Positions 27,655 through 37,166 of a DNA stretch of 64,000 nt are shown here, piece after piece. The DNA is taken from NCBI RefSeq assembly GCF_014529945.1, contig NZ_JACVFB010000003.1:1-64000 (forward strand), given 5' to 3'. Origin of the DNA: Chitinophaga varians (GTDB lineage: Bacteria > Bacteroidota > Bacteroidia > Chitinophagales > Chitinophagaceae). How positions within the stretch are numbered: the first letter of the stretch is position 1; the number at the start of each line of letters is the position of its first letter. Under the pieces are notes generated by a model that had not been told where the DNA came from, did not search any database, and worked only from the letters and a program-made list of their open reading frames with translations. The translations under genes and the position numbers were made by a program.

Positions 27655-28602
27655 ATGAGAATCGGGCTTGATATGATGGGTGGCGATTTTGCCCCCGCAG
27701 CAGCAGTAAAAGGAGTAAAATTATTTTTAGACACCGTTGCATCTGATGCGCATCTGGTGCTGATTGGGGACGAGTCACAACTGGTCCCTTTATTAGCGGA
27801 AGCGCAGGTGGACCAATCAAAATATTCAGTTGTTCATTCATCCCAGGTCATTGGGATGAATGAACACCCTACCAAGGCACTGAAAGAGAAGCCACAATCC
27901 TCCATCTCTATTGGCTTTCATTTACTGAAAAATGAGAAGATAGATGCTTTCATCAGCGCAGGTAACACCGGCGCCATGATGGTAGGCACCTTTTATTCCA
28001 TTAAAGCCATTGATGGTGTGCAACGCCCAACTATTTCTACCCTGGTCCCCCGTGAAAACGGTACACAAGGACTAATGCTGGATGTAGGTATCAACGCTGA
28101 CTGTAAAGCTGAAAACCTGGTGCAATTTGCCATCCTTGGCTCCCTGTATTCCAAACACATCCTGAAGGTGGATAACCCGAAGGTGGGTCTGCTGAATATC
28201 GGCGAAGAAGAAGGCAAAGGCAACCTACTGGCTCAGGCCACCTATCCGCTGTTAAAAGAAAACAAACTAATCAATTTCATCGGTAATATCGAAGGCAGAG
28301 ATGTTTTAACCGAAAAAGCCGATGTCATTGTATGTGAAGGTTTTACCGGCAACATTATCTTAAAAATGGCCGAATCCATCTACGACATCGCGTCCAGACG
28401 CAATATCAACGATGAATACCTGAACAAATTAGACTCAGAATCTTATGGCGGCACTCCCGTACTGGGCGTTTCAAAACCGGTTATCATCGGTCACGGTATC
28501 TCCCAGAACGTTGCCTTCAAAAATATGATCCTGCTGGCACAACAAATGATTGAAAGTAAACTGCTGGAAAAGATCCAAGAGAGCTTCCACAGCAACAACT
28601 AA
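27655..28602 (+). CDS. plsX: Phosphate acyltransferase PlsX
   Basis: 315 aa from the ATG at 27655 (a TTG three codons earlier was not preferred). It starts MRIGLDMMGGDFAP, typical of PlsX, and has SAGNTGAMM (about 104-112) and CEGFTGNIILK (about 226-236). It converts acyl-ACP to acyl-phosphate for PlsY, the first step of membrane phospholipid synthesis. Last gene of the DUF177-rpmF-plsX operon; a strong intrinsic terminator follows. Confidence 0.97.
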   Translation: MRIGLDMMGGDFAPAAAVKGVKLFLDTVASDAHLVLIGDESQLVPLLAEAQVDQSKYSVVHSSQVIGMNEHPTKALKEKPQSSISIGFHLLKNEKIDAFISAGNTGAMMVGTFYSIKAIDGVQRPTISTLVPRENGTQGLMLDVGINADCKAENLVQFAILGSLYSKHILKVDNPKVGLLNIGEEEGKGNLLAQATYPLLKENKLINFIGNIEGRDVLTEKADVIVCEGFTGNIILKMAESIYDIASRRNINDEYLNKLDSESYGGTPVLGVSKPVIIGHGISQNVAFKNMILLAQQMIESKLLEKIQESFHSNN

Positions 28603-28619
28603 GAGAAATAAGATATTGA

Positions 28620-28653
28620 AAAAGGGCAAACCGGATGGTTTGCCCTTTTTTTA
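28620..28653 (+). terminator. Intrinsic terminator of the rpmF-plsX operon
   Basis: AAAAGGGCAAACC pairs with GGTTTGCCCTTTT over a 4-nt loop, followed by a T-run. It starts 18 bp after the plsX stop codon. Confidence 0.9.
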
Positions 28654-28661
28654 TTCCCGTC

Positions 28662-29086
28662 ATTTTTGTCCCCAGGGCTAAAGCCCTGGGCTACGATGTT
28701 GTTCAAGTTCATAAGGGGGAATGGAGCATAATGGATGGGAAAGATGCTATCTGTAGCATATAGGCCGGAACTGTAACGGATGGAAGGTGACCGGAACTAC
28801 AGATGGGAGAAAGACTTTGCTGCTAATATAGTGACCGGAACTGTAACGGATGGAAGAAAGACTTTGCTGCTAAATATAGTGACCGGAACTGTAACGGATG
28901 GGAGAAAGACTTTACTGCTAAATAGTGACCGGAACTGTAACAGATGGAAGAAAAACTTTACTGTTACCAGGATGAATGAAACAATGATGGTCAGGAAAAA
29001 GTTTTGCCCACCATTTACAAACTGTATCCCCCTTAAGAATTTGAATAACATCGTAGCCCCGGGCTTCAGCCCGGGGACGCGAATGA
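28662..29086. repeat. REP-like inverted pair enclosing a 46-bp tandem repeat
   Basis: The gap 28603-29121 (519 bp) has no supported gene. Bases 28662-28720 and 29031-29086 are imperfect inverted copies (about 58 bp) of one unit, each with its own hairpin, CCCAGGGCTAAAGCCCTGGG or CCCCGGGCTTCAGCCCGGGG, then CTACGATGTT. Between them are four direct copies of a 44-48 bp unit starting GTGACCGGAACTGTAACGGA at 28787, 28831, 28879 and 28925, with a partial copy at 28761. The layout resembles a REP/BIME-like or non-autonomous mobile element. Open frames across it only follow the repeats. Confidence 0.85.
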
Positions 29087-29121
29087 TGGACGATTCCGCC
29101 CGAAAATATTGGAATGATCGA

Positions 29122-32100
29122 TTATTGTCCGTCGTACAGCGGCAGTTTTACGTAGAAGGTAGTACCCTCATTGAGCTTGGTTTCAAACCAGATCTCCCCT
29201 CTTGTTTGTTCTGCAATGTTTTTACACATAGCAAGCCCTAACCCGGTGCCGGACGATTTGGTGGTGAAATTAGGCACAAAGATTTTAGACTGTACCTCGG
29301 GGGAAATCCCTCCCCCATTGTCTGCCACGCTTACAATCACGTAATGGTCGACCGTTTCCTGCAGCCGCACACGGATACGGCCTTCGGTATCTTCCGGAAT
29401 AGCCTGGATAGCGTTGAGCAACAGATTGGTAAACAGCCGGTTCATCTGTGTTTTATCTGCAAATACGAAGAGCGGTCGTCCTGGTTCTATATATTCGATA
29501 TTACAGTCTTCCTGTGTCTGATACAGCCCTGTCAGGGAGGACAATACTTCATTCAACTGCACCACTTCATTATTCGGCTCCCCAATACGGGCAAAAGCAG
29601 AGAAATCAGATGCGATATTAGACAGGTGTTCTATCTGCTCCACCAGCGTGCGGGCCACATTGGTAGACAGTTCTTTCACATTAGGCGAATCGCCGGCGAT
29701 AGCGCGTTGCAGGTACTGTATGCTCAGCTTCATCGGTGTCAGCGGGTTCTTGATCTCGTGGGCCACCTGCCGCGCCATTTCTCTCCAGGCCCCTTCCCGC
29801 TCGCTCTTGGCCAGCCGGGCAGCGCTGACTTCCAGCTTGCGTACCATCTTATTGTATTCCTTTACCAGTGCACCGATTTCATCATCTTTCTCCCATTCAA
29901 TTTCATCGTTGCGCTGCCCCAGGTTCACGTGCCGCAGCTTCTCCGTTACCAGTGAGAACGACCGTGTAATGGAGTTGGTGATTAACAGCGCCACCATCCC
30001 TGCAATGAGGAAGATAAAAGCGTTGAAATTGATCAAAGCCACCAGGAAGTTGGAGATCTGCTGGTTACGCTCCGTCTGCGTAGCGAAATAAGGCACATTG
30101 AGATAAGCCATGACATCACCGTTGCGATTGCGGAGTGGCATATAACCCGACAGGAACGGCATGGTGCCGATCTTTTCTGTCTGAATAAACTGGATATGCT
30201 GCAGGCGGGATATCTCATAGTAAGCCATAGGCTCCATTTTACCGGAGATAAGCCCTTTTTCCGTCATCAGTGGCTGGGTGGTAAGGCGCAGGTTACCGTC
30301 TGCATCATACACGTTGATATCGAGCGCGCGTTCATTGGCAATATTGCCCAAAGCGGCCGTCAGCTTCTCTTTAAACACAGGGTCGTACATGTTGTCGATC
30401 TCGTCCATGTCACGCTGATTGAGGAACACGGTCTCCACATCGGTGGCCACCTCTCCCATCGTTTTGCTGAGCTTTTCCCGGTTCTGCACTTCCGATCGCC
30501 AGATAAAGAACATGGTGGTGGTAATACCAAGTATGACGAAAGAGAAGACCACCACAAAAATGATGGTGCCGTGTACTTTTTTGCGGATACTGATATTGAT
30601 CAATGCCCGGATGTTGCTAAGGCGCATCCTGGCCTTAATCAACAGATCGAACACTTTGTATATCACGATAATCAACAGGAACAGGCAGAACATGTAAGCA
30701 AAGAGCGTGATAAACTCAACGAACGTACGACTTTGTTTCACCACAAACACCACCTTCTCGGGAGAAGCCCGATAGATCATTTCGGAATGCCGGTCCACAT
30801 CCTTGATAGTAAGTTCTCCGGGCGGCACATCACCGGGATACAGCCGGATAGGGAACGGATAATCACTGTAATGGCTTACCAGTACCCCTTTATCGTAGAT
30901 CGCATAGGAGTAGTTGGCCTGCGATTCCCGGCTGCGGTCGTAGAGGTCGCCCTCCACCAGCAACTCCGGATACAGCCGTTCCTGGCTGAATATTTTGGGT
31001 TTGAGCACATATACCAGCCAGCCCGTTCCTGTATTGTCTACCGGGTTATGGAATTCTTTTTTACCGATATAGTTATAGTCGTTGAAACTGGGCTCGTAAT
31101 AATAGAGGTCATTGCCACTGACGTCTGAAGGAGATACTTCTGACTCAAAGAACATGCGGCGGTTGAACGAGATGAGGCTGGTCGTATCGCCCGGATAGAT
31201 AGGCTGACCGTTTTCATCATACGGATAAAACGTTACGTCGAAGCGGCTCAGGTATCCCTGAAAATAATTTTGCTGCAGCACTTCTTCCATGCGGGCTTTG
31301 GACTGTTTACTTCCCTTGTCCATAAAGAAGTACTGCATGTATTCATCGTGTTCAATTTTTTTGCCCAGATCGTTGAGCAGCATCTCCAGGTAAGGATCTT
31401 TCTGTTTGGAGAGGTCTGCAGCCAGCTTTTCACGGGCAGACAGCTCTTTCTGGTCGTTGTAATATACCAGGGCGCCGGAAGTGGTGACGGTGAGCAGGAA
31501 GAGCCAGAAGAGGAAAGGCACGGTGGCCACACTGCTTTCAAAACGATCGGCCAGGAAGTCGAGCAGCACAATATACAGCAGCAACCAGATGACCATGGCC
31601 ACCGAGAAAGGCAGTTCCGGGTTGTGGATACGGAACAGCAGCCAGATAATGCCTACTGCTGCCAGCCACACGTATTTGGCGCGGTACTGGAAATTGGTGA
31701 GCTCATTGAGCAGATAATTGATGATCTGGGAGAAAAACAGGAAGCTGAAGGAGATAAACCCCAGCACCACAAATCCGATCAGGCTGTATTCCGTGAGGCT
31801 GAACGGGTTGGTGACATCGAATGAAATATGGGAGTCTATCACGAGGCTCTGGATCAGGTCAGCGAGGAACTGCTCCACCATGTATAGCAGGAGGCTGGCC
31901 ACGATGATGACGATGCTTTGCAGCCAGCGTTTGCGGATAACAGGAAGGTTGATCGTTTTAACGTGTTCACGGAAAAACAGGATCATCCAGAAAGCCAGCA
32001 GCACGTTGAGCAGCAGGTCACCAAGGGAGTAGAATATTTCATCTTTCGCATAGATGACCGGATTGAATACGTTCAGTGCCCGGAAATTGAACGGGAAAGC

Positions 32101-32931
32101 ATACACGTAGCTCAATACGCGGAGGCTGAAGACCACGAGGAAAAGGAACAGGAACCCATAGAGCGGGTTAGTATTTTTGGCCAGCAGCGTAGCGAACAGG
32201 TTAAAGAAAATGAGCACGCAGATACATCCCAGCACCCGCAGGATCACGCTGAGGGTATTGGGTGGCTGTGCGCGGATGCTTTTATTATAGTCCAGGAAAA
32301 AGAGGGTTTGATCGTTCCCGTTTTTTACCGGAAGGATGGTATGGTCTGGCAGGATGAGACTGGGGAGGTCCATATGGATGGCGTACTCTGGTCCCAGTTC
32401 TGATTTGTTATAAAAATGGCTGATGAGAAAGCTGTTTCTGATCGCATATTCCATGCGTACCGGAATGGCAGCCACGACAAAATGCTGATGATTGCCGGGT
32501 GTTTTCACCTGCCGGGTAATGATTTCGTAGTACCCGTTTTTCAGTTTCATGAACTGTGCGCCGGGTTGGAGCACATCCGGCATATCTTCCGGCTGTACCT
32601 GGCTGGTACTCCAGAAAGTAAGCCAGGTGCCCTGCGCGCTGGAGTCGTAGGCAAACACGAAATAGTCGCGTTTACCGATCCGTTCCAGTGTTTTATCATC
32701 ATAGGAACGCTGAAAGAGGCTGTTGACCACCGAAGTGTCTTTCAGTAGTTTATCGAATGATTGTTCCCGCTGGTGCAGGCTTTTCTCGAGGCTCCTTTTC
32801 ACGCCCTGCGGGGAAGAATAATAAGCCCAATAGTTGCTGAACAGGAAGGCGAAGGTGAACAGCCATGCTGCAACGATCAGAAGGTATCCGTGCCGGAGGA
32901 AAAAGAGACGTATTTCTTTTATATCAATCAA
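29122..32931 (-). CDS. Very large membrane sensor histidine kinase (NtrY-like)
   Basis: 1269 aa. One helix near the N-terminus (about 15-33), an extracytoplasmic region, a polytopic block of about six helices (about 220-480), a further extracytoplasmic part with two more membrane helices around it (about 740-840), a third periplasmic sensor segment, one helix before a HAMP domain, then HisKA with VAHEIKNPLTPMKLS and a HATPase with NLLLNAIQAI, DNGGGI and KSSGTGLGLAMC. The F-x-PNFTTKSSGTGLGL region is close to NtrY-type kinases. No response regulator is adjacent, so its partner is unknown. The sensor part is unusually long. Confidence 0.92.
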   Translation of the reverse strand: MIDIKEIRLFFLRHGYLLIVAAWLFTFAFLFSNYWAYYSSPQGVKRSLEKSLHQREQSFDKLLKDTSVVNSLFQRSYDDKTLERIGKRDYFVFAYDSSAQGTWLTFWSTSQVQPEDMPDVLQPGAQFMKLKNGYYEIITRQVKTPGNHQHFVVAAIPVRMEYAIRNSFLISHFYNKSELGPEYAIHMDLPSLILPDHTILPVKNGNDQTLFFLDYNKSIRAQPPNTLSVILRVLGCICVLIFFNLFATLLAKNTNPLYGFLFLFLVVFSLRVLSYVYAFPFNFRALNVFNPVIYAKDEIFYSLGDLLLNVLLAFWMILFFREHVKTINLPVIRKRWLQSIVIIVASLLLYMVEQFLADLIQSLVIDSHISFDVTNPFSLTEYSLIGFVVLGFISFSFLFFSQIINYLLNELTNFQYRAKYVWLAAVGIIWLLFRIHNPELPFSVAMVIWLLLYIVLLDFLADRFESSVATVPFLFWLFLLTVTTSGALVYYNDQKELSAREKLAADLSKQKDPYLEMLLNDLGKKIEHDEYMQYFFMDKGSKQSKARMEEVLQQNYFQGYLSRFDVTFYPYDENGQPIYPGDTTSLISFNRRMFFESEVSPSDVSGNDLYYYEPSFNDYNYIGKKEFHNPVDNTGTGWLVYVLKPKIFSQERLYPELLVEGDLYDRSRESQANYSYAIYDKGVLVSHYSDYPFPIRLYPGDVPPGELTIKDVDRHSEMIYRASPEKVVFVVKQSRTFVEFITLFAYMFCLFLLIIVIYKVFDLLIKARMRLSNIRALINISIRKKVHGTIIFVVVFSFVILGITTTMFFIWRSEVQNREKLSKTMGEVATDVETVFLNQRDMDEIDNMYDPVFKEKLTAALGNIANERALDINVYDADGNLRLTTQPLMTEKGLISGKMEPMAYYEISRLQHIQFIQTEKIGTMPFLSGYMPLRNRNGDVMAYLNVPYFATQTERNQQISNFLVALINFNAFIFLIAGMVALLITNSITRSFSLVTEKLRHVNLGQRNDEIEWEKDDEIGALVKEYNKMVRKLEVSAARLAKSEREGAWREMARQVAHEIKNPLTPMKLSIQYLQRAIAGDSPNVKELSTNVARTLVEQIEHLSNIASDFSAFARIGEPNNEVVQLNEVLSSLTGLYQTQEDCNIEYIEPGRPLFVFADKTQMNRLFTNLLLNAIQAIPEDTEGRIRVRLQETVDHYVIVSVADNGGGISPEVQSKIFVPNFTTKSSGTGLGLAMCKNIAEQTRGEIWFETKLNEGTTFYVKLPLYDGQ

Positions 32932-32974
32932 AAGAATTTAACTATTTAGAGATGTTGTTATTTAGTTTTTTGAT

Positions 32975-33058
32975 TTACGAATTTTGGTATTTTGGTATTT
33001 TGATATTTATGGGTCCTTTATCCGGAGACACCCACCAATAACTAAATACCAAAATTTC
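32975..33058. repeat. Degenerate inverted repeat
   Basis: AATTTTGGTATT near 32979 is mirrored by AATACCAAAATT at about 33045-33056, with TATTTTGG direct repeats inside. It lies between two co-directional minus-strand genes (mazG and the large kinase) and resembles an eroded member of the AT-rich palindromes elsewhere in the window, without the GAAGATC core. Confidence 0.5.
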
Positions 33059-33825
33059 TACATGCCTAACTCTTTGGCTTTATTCCAGAGTGTGTCCATT
33101 TCCGTTAGGTTCATATCGTTGAGGCGGCGGCCCTGTTCGAGCGCCAGCGCTTCCATATGCTGGAAGCGGCGCTGGAATTTTTTGTTGGTACGTTCCAATG
33201 CATTTTCCGCGTCGATATTGAGGAAGCGGGAGTAGTTGACCAGAGAGAACATGACATCTCCGAATTCCGCTTCGATAGCGTCCTGGTCGCCGGTGTTCAC
33301 TACTTCTTCCAGTTCATTTACTTCTTCTTTTACTTTATCCCATACCTGGCTGGTGTTATCCCATTCGAAGCCGGTTTGTTTGGCTTTTTCCTGCAGGCGC
33401 ATGGCTTTTACGAGGGCGGGGAGGGAAACGGGCACGCCGCTGAGGACAGATTTTTTGCCTTCTTTCAGCTTGATTTTTTCCCAGTTCAGTTTCACTTCTT
33501 CTTCGTCCTGTACTTTTACATCGCCGTAGATATGGGGGTGTCTGGTGATGAGTTTATCGCATACACCGTTAATGACGTCGTTGATATCGAATTGTTGTTT
33601 TTCGGAACCGATTTTTGCGTAGAAGACGATATGCAGGAGGATATCTCCCAGTTCTTCTTTGATGGACTTCCAGTCTTCCTCCGTGATGGCGTCCGCCAGC
33701 TCGTAAGTTTCCTCAATGGTCAGTTGCCGCAGTGTCTGGATGGTCTGTTTGCGGTCCCAGGGGCATTTCTCCCTTAAATCGTCCATTATCTGTAACAATC
33801 TGTCGAATGTAGCTGTCTTTTCCAT
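33058..33825 (-). CDS. mazG: Nucleoside triphosphate pyrophosphohydrolase MazG
   Basis: 255 aa from the ATG at 33825; ten extra residues are possible upstream. Two MazG folds in tandem: the first with KCPWDRKQT and EETYELADAI then EELGDILLH (about 15-75), the second with KEEVNELEE and EFGDVMFSLVN (about 165-205). It hydrolyses NTPs to NMP and pyrophosphate, and in E. coli lowers ppGpp under starvation and clears aberrant nucleotides. Upstream region is shared with the divergent tex gene. Confidence 0.95.
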   Translation of the reverse strand: MEKTATFDRLLQIMDDLREKCPWDRKQTIQTLRQLTIEETYELADAITEEDWKSIKEELGDILLHIVFYAKIGSEKQQFDINDVINGVCDKLITRHPHIYGDVKVQDEEEVKLNWEKIKLKEGKKSVLSGVPVSLPALVKAMRLQEKAKQTGFEWDNTSQVWDKVKEEVNELEEVVNTGDQDAIEAEFGDVMFSLVNYSRFLNIDAENALERTNKKFQRRFQHMEALALEQGRRLNDMNLTEMDTLWNKAKELGM

Positions 33826-33920
33826 AGCCGTAAAAATACAGAGAGATTTTGTCATTTTGGCATTTTGAAGCTGGCAGGTAATGGGGGTAAAATTGCTTTC
33901 TGATTAAAAGGCTTTTTAAT

Positions 33921-33928
33921 TACATTTG
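33921..33928 (+). promoter_or_regulatory. TAnnTTTG promoter box of tex
   Basis: TACATTTG lies 113 bp upstream of the tex start codon, leaving a leader of about 105 nt. A matching upstream TTTG is not exact (TTGC at 33893-33896), so the call rests mostly on the second box. Confidence 0.5.
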
Positions 33929-34040
33929 CGAGCTGTAAAAAATTCAGCGATTTTAGTATTTGGCGACCGGGCAAATATCCGTTTAAACGAAGGTATCAGG
34001 GGCTGGTCGTCAACATAAAAAAATCCCAAAAAGTATTGAT

Positions 34041-36314
34041 ATGAATGCGAAACACATTACGCTTATTTCATCCGAACTGGGCATTTCCGCCAAACAGGCA
34101 GAGAACACCATGGTGTTATTGTCCGAGGGGTCTACAGTACCCTTTATCAGCCGTTACCGCAAGGAGATGACGGGCAGTCTGGATGAAGTGCAGATAGGTA
34201 AGATAGAAGACCTGCAAAAGCGTTACAAAGAAGTGGACGACCGTCGTGAGTTTATCATCAAAACCATTACGGAGCAGGAGAAAATGACCCCTGAGCTGCT
34301 GGAGAAACTGGAGAGCACCTGGGTGCTGGCAGAGCTGGAGGACATTTACCTTCCTTACAAGCCTAAACGCAAGACCCGCGCCACCGTGGCCATTGAGAAA
34401 GGGCTCGAGCCGCTGGCCAAACTGCTGTTTGAAGCGCAGGATGGCGATACCGGCGCTGCGGAGACATTCATCAATGAGCAGGTAGCCTCTTCAGAAGAAG
34501 CCCTGAAAGGCGCCCGCGACATCATCGCTGAATGGATCAATGAGAACGCCGAATGCCGTGACAAGCTGCGTAAGCTCTTTACCCATACCGGTAAAATGAC
34601 TTCCAAAGTAGCCGAAGGCAAAGAGGAAGAAGGCAACAAATACAAAGACTATTTCGACTTTTCGGAAGACCTGCGCGAAGTGCCGTCCCACCGGGTACTG
34701 GCCATTCTGCGTGCCGAGTCTGAAGGTATATTGTTCAGCACCATCGCGCCCCAGGAAGAAGAGGCCATGGAGCTGATCAACAAACAATTTGTGACTGGTA
34801 AGGGCGCCGCTTCCGAGCAGGTGGCCAAAGCCGGCGCCGATGCTTACAAACGCCTGCTGCGTCCATCCCTGGAAAATGAATTCAGGGCGGTAGCTAAAGA
34901 CAAGGCAGATACAGAAGCAATCGACGTATTTGCAGAGAACCTGCGTCAGCTGCTGCTCGCTGCGCCACTCGGCCCTAAAGCCGTGATCGCCATCGACCCG
35001 GGTTACCGTACCGGTTGTAAGACCGTAGCGCTGGACAATCAGGGCAATATGCTGGACCATGACGTGATTTTCCCCCTGGAAAAAAACTATAAAAGAGATG
35101 ATGCCGAAGCCCTGCTGAAAAAATGGGTGAACCGGTACGATACCGCTGCGATTGCTGTAGGTAACGGTACCGCCGGCCGCGAAACGGAAGAATTCGTTAA
35201 AAAAATCGACTTCGGTAAAAAGATCAACGTGTTTATGGTCAACGAAAGCGGCGCCTCCGTGTATTCCGCTTCCGAAGTAGCCCGTGAAGAGTTCCCCGAC
35301 CAGGACGTGACCGTGCGTGGCGCCGTATCCATCGGCCGCAGGCTGATAGATCCGCTGGCAGAACTGGTAAAGATCGACCCTAAATCCATTGGCGTAGGTC
35401 AATATCAACACGATGTGAACCAGTCGTCCCTGAAACAGAGCCTCGACCGTGTGGTAGTAAGCTGCGTGAACAACGTGGGCGTAAACCTCAACACCGCTTC
35501 CAAACACCTGCTGGCCTACGTTTCCGGCCTGGGTCCTTCCCTCGCTGAAAACATCGTGAAATACCGCAAGGAAAACGGCGCTTTCAGCAATCGTACGCAG
35601 CTGAAGAAAGTACACCGTCTGGGCGACAAAGCCTTTGAACAGTGTGCCGGCTTCCTCCGTATCGAAAATGGCGATAACCCACTGGACAACTCCGCCGTAC
35701 ACCCTGAACGCTACGCCCTCGTCAAAGAAATCGCCGAGAAACAGCACTGTAGCATTGAAGACCTGATCGGTCAGGAAGACCTGCGTAAAAAAATCAACCC
35801 GAAAGACTTCGTGCGGGAAGACGCCGGTATGCTCACCATTGAGGATATCCTGAAAGAGCTGGCCAAACCCAGCCGCGACCCGCGTGATGAAATCGCCATC
35901 TTTGAATACGCAGAAGGCATCCACAAAATCGAAGACCTGAAAGTAGGCATGGTACTGCCTGGCGTTGTTACCAACATCACTGCTTTCGGCGCGTTTGTGG
36001 ACATCGGCGTAAAACAGGACGGTCTGGTGCATATCTCCCATATGTCCAATAAATTCATCAGCAACCCCAATGAAGCGGTGAAACTGAACCAGAAGGTACA
36101 GGTGACCGTTCTCGAAGTGGACATCGCCCGTAAACGTATCTCCCTGTCTATGAAAGACCAGGAGAAAGCCCAGGGCGGCGGCCCACGCAAAGAACGCCGT
36201 GATGATCGTCGTGACGCCCACCGCGAGGAGCGCAAAGGGAAACCTGCTAAAGAAGCGCCTTTGAATGATTTTCAGGCGAAGCTGGCAGCGTTGAAGAATA
36301 AATTTGATAAATAG
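34041..36314 (+). CDS. tex: Tex family RNA-binding transcriptional accessory protein
   Basis: 757 aa, the usual size. N-terminal helical Tex region, YqgF-like RNase H fold with VIAIDPGYRTGCK (about 317-329), a helix-hairpin-helix pair (about 490-565, VGVNLNTASKHLLAYVSGLG), and a C-terminal S1 domain (about 640-710, GMVLPGVVTNITAFGAFVDI). A basic, low-complexity tail (RKERRDDRRDAHREERKG) follows. Tex binds nucleic acids and is linked to transcription and RNA turnover; it is broadly conserved. Single gene, followed by a long inverted repeat. Confidence 0.97.
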   Translation: MNAKHITLISSELGISAKQAENTMVLLSEGSTVPFISRYRKEMTGSLDEVQIGKIEDLQKRYKEVDDRREFIIKTITEQEKMTPELLEKLESTWVLAELEDIYLPYKPKRKTRATVAIEKGLEPLAKLLFEAQDGDTGAAETFINEQVASSEEALKGARDIIAEWINENAECRDKLRKLFTHTGKMTSKVAEGKEEEGNKYKDYFDFSEDLREVPSHRVLAILRAESEGILFSTIAPQEEEAMELINKQFVTGKGAASEQVAKAGADAYKRLLRPSLENEFRAVAKDKADTEAIDVFAENLRQLLLAAPLGPKAVIAIDPGYRTGCKTVALDNQGNMLDHDVIFPLEKNYKRDDAEALLKKWVNRYDTAAIAVGNGTAGRETEEFVKKIDFGKKINVFMVNESGASVYSASEVAREEFPDQDVTVRGAVSIGRRLIDPLAELVKIDPKSIGVGQYQHDVNQSSLKQSLDRVVVSCVNNVGVNLNTASKHLLAYVSGLGPSLAENIVKYRKENGAFSNRTQLKKVHRLGDKAFEQCAGFLRIENGDNPLDNSAVHPERYALVKEIAEKQHCSIEDLIGQEDLRKKINPKDFVREDAGMLTIEDILKELAKPSRDPRDEIAIFEYAEGIHKIEDLKVGMVLPGVVTNITAFGAFVDIGVKQDGLVHISHMSNKFISNPNEAVKLNQKVQVTVLEVDIARKRISLSMKDQEKAQGGGPRKERRDDRRDAHREERKGKPAKEAPLNDFQAKLAALKNKFDK

Positions 36315-36334
36315 TTCACGCAAAGACGCTGGTT

Positions 36335-36492
36335 CACGCAAAGGCGCAAAGCAGCAAAGCGCGCAAAGAATTATTTTTTTAGTATTATAAGAAAGCAAAG
36401 GAGCGAAGATCAAAAGGTGATCTTCGCTCCTTTGCTTTCTTATAATGTTTATATTTTTCTTTGCGCGCTTTGCTGCTTTGCGCCTTTGCGTG
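36335..36492. repeat. Nested long inverted repeat between tex and a lipoprotein gene
   Basis: The outer arms 36335-36370 and 36457-36492 are 36-bp exact inverted copies of a CGCAAAG-rich phrase. The inner arms 36384-36412 and 36418-36446 are 29-bp exact inverted copies ending in GCGAAGATCA, with a 5-nt loop. The inner AAAGCAAAGGAGCG and outer phrases are shared with the element at 1-145. The element separates convergent genes and may terminate both. Confidence 0.92.
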
Positions 36493-36494
36493 CA

Positions 36495-37007
36495 CTACCG
36501 GTTGAGCCACTGTCTGAATTTCTTCGGGTAGAGGGTATCATTTCTCTCCGCGAAGATCATCACGTTTTTATGGAAGGAGTAAGCCGCGTAGACGATATCC
36601 CGGTCCATATCGACGGCGATGGCTGCTTCGTAGGGACCAGCTTCATCCGGCATACGGCCCTGATTAAAAAGGGTATTTTCGTCTACTTCGATGGGTGGAC
36701 ATACCTTAAAGCGTTCTACGAAGGTTTTGCGATTTTTGCCCAACAGGTGGTTGAGGCGGGATTTCAACGGTTCCTGTTCCAATAGTGCCACTTCTTCCGC
36801 GAACTGTCCGTTATACTGCTCAAATTTCTTCCAGGAGGCGATTCTGTCGGTTTGAATAGTATCGCCGTTGGCGATCATGGTATCTGTGGGGGGTGCAGTG
36901 GTGTCATCTGCCAGCATAACGGCCCTGATTTCCTGGGCAGGGCCATTACAGGCCACTGTGCAGCAGTTGATCAGGAGCATCGCTACAGGTAACAACTTAA
37001 TGGTCAT
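36495..37007 (-). CDS. Lipoprotein of unknown function
   Basis: 170 aa from the ATG at 37007 (an in-frame Met at 37028 adds 7 residues). The N-terminus MTIKLLPVAMLLINCC then TVAC is an export signal with a lipobox-type Cys. The mature protein is acidic and Thr-rich first, then a compact domain with basic and aromatic residues and the ending AERNDTLYPKKFRQWLNR. No family recognised and no catalytic motif seen. Alone on its strand next to the long inverted repeat. Confidence 0.7.
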   Translation of the reverse strand: MTIKLLPVAMLLINCCTVACNGPAQEIRAVMLADDTTAPPTDTMIANGDTIQTDRIASWKKFEQYNGQFAEEVALLEQEPLKSRLNHLLGKNRKTFVERFKVCPPIEVDENTLFNQGRMPDEAGPYEAAIAVDMDRDIVYAAYSFHKNVMIFAERNDTLYPKKFRQWLNR

Positions 37008-37166
37008 GGTTAAATTTTTAATCATCAATACAAACGGGTTGCCAAAAGCCGGCAGGTACCACTACCCTGCGGCCGCTAGTACGGGTTTAATCTGCTATAT
37101 CAGGTTAACAATTCAAATAACAAAAAAGTTTAATAATTTTTCAATCTGTGTTGTGTAGCCTGTTAT

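Noticed and set aside
28787..28970. Possible CRISPR-like array
   Set aside because: The repeats touch each other without unique spacers of constant size and no cas genes are present.
28780..29241. A 153-codon frame across the tandem repeats
   Set aside because: Its repeated peptide just follows the 44-48 bp DNA repeats, the frame is lost as unit length changes, and the end runs antisense into the large kinase gene.
34491..36413. A 640-codon open frame on the minus strand opposite tex
   Set aside because: It is fully antisense to the well-conserved tex gene, has no recognisable domain and arises from the codon bias of tex (low stop frequency in the complementary frame).
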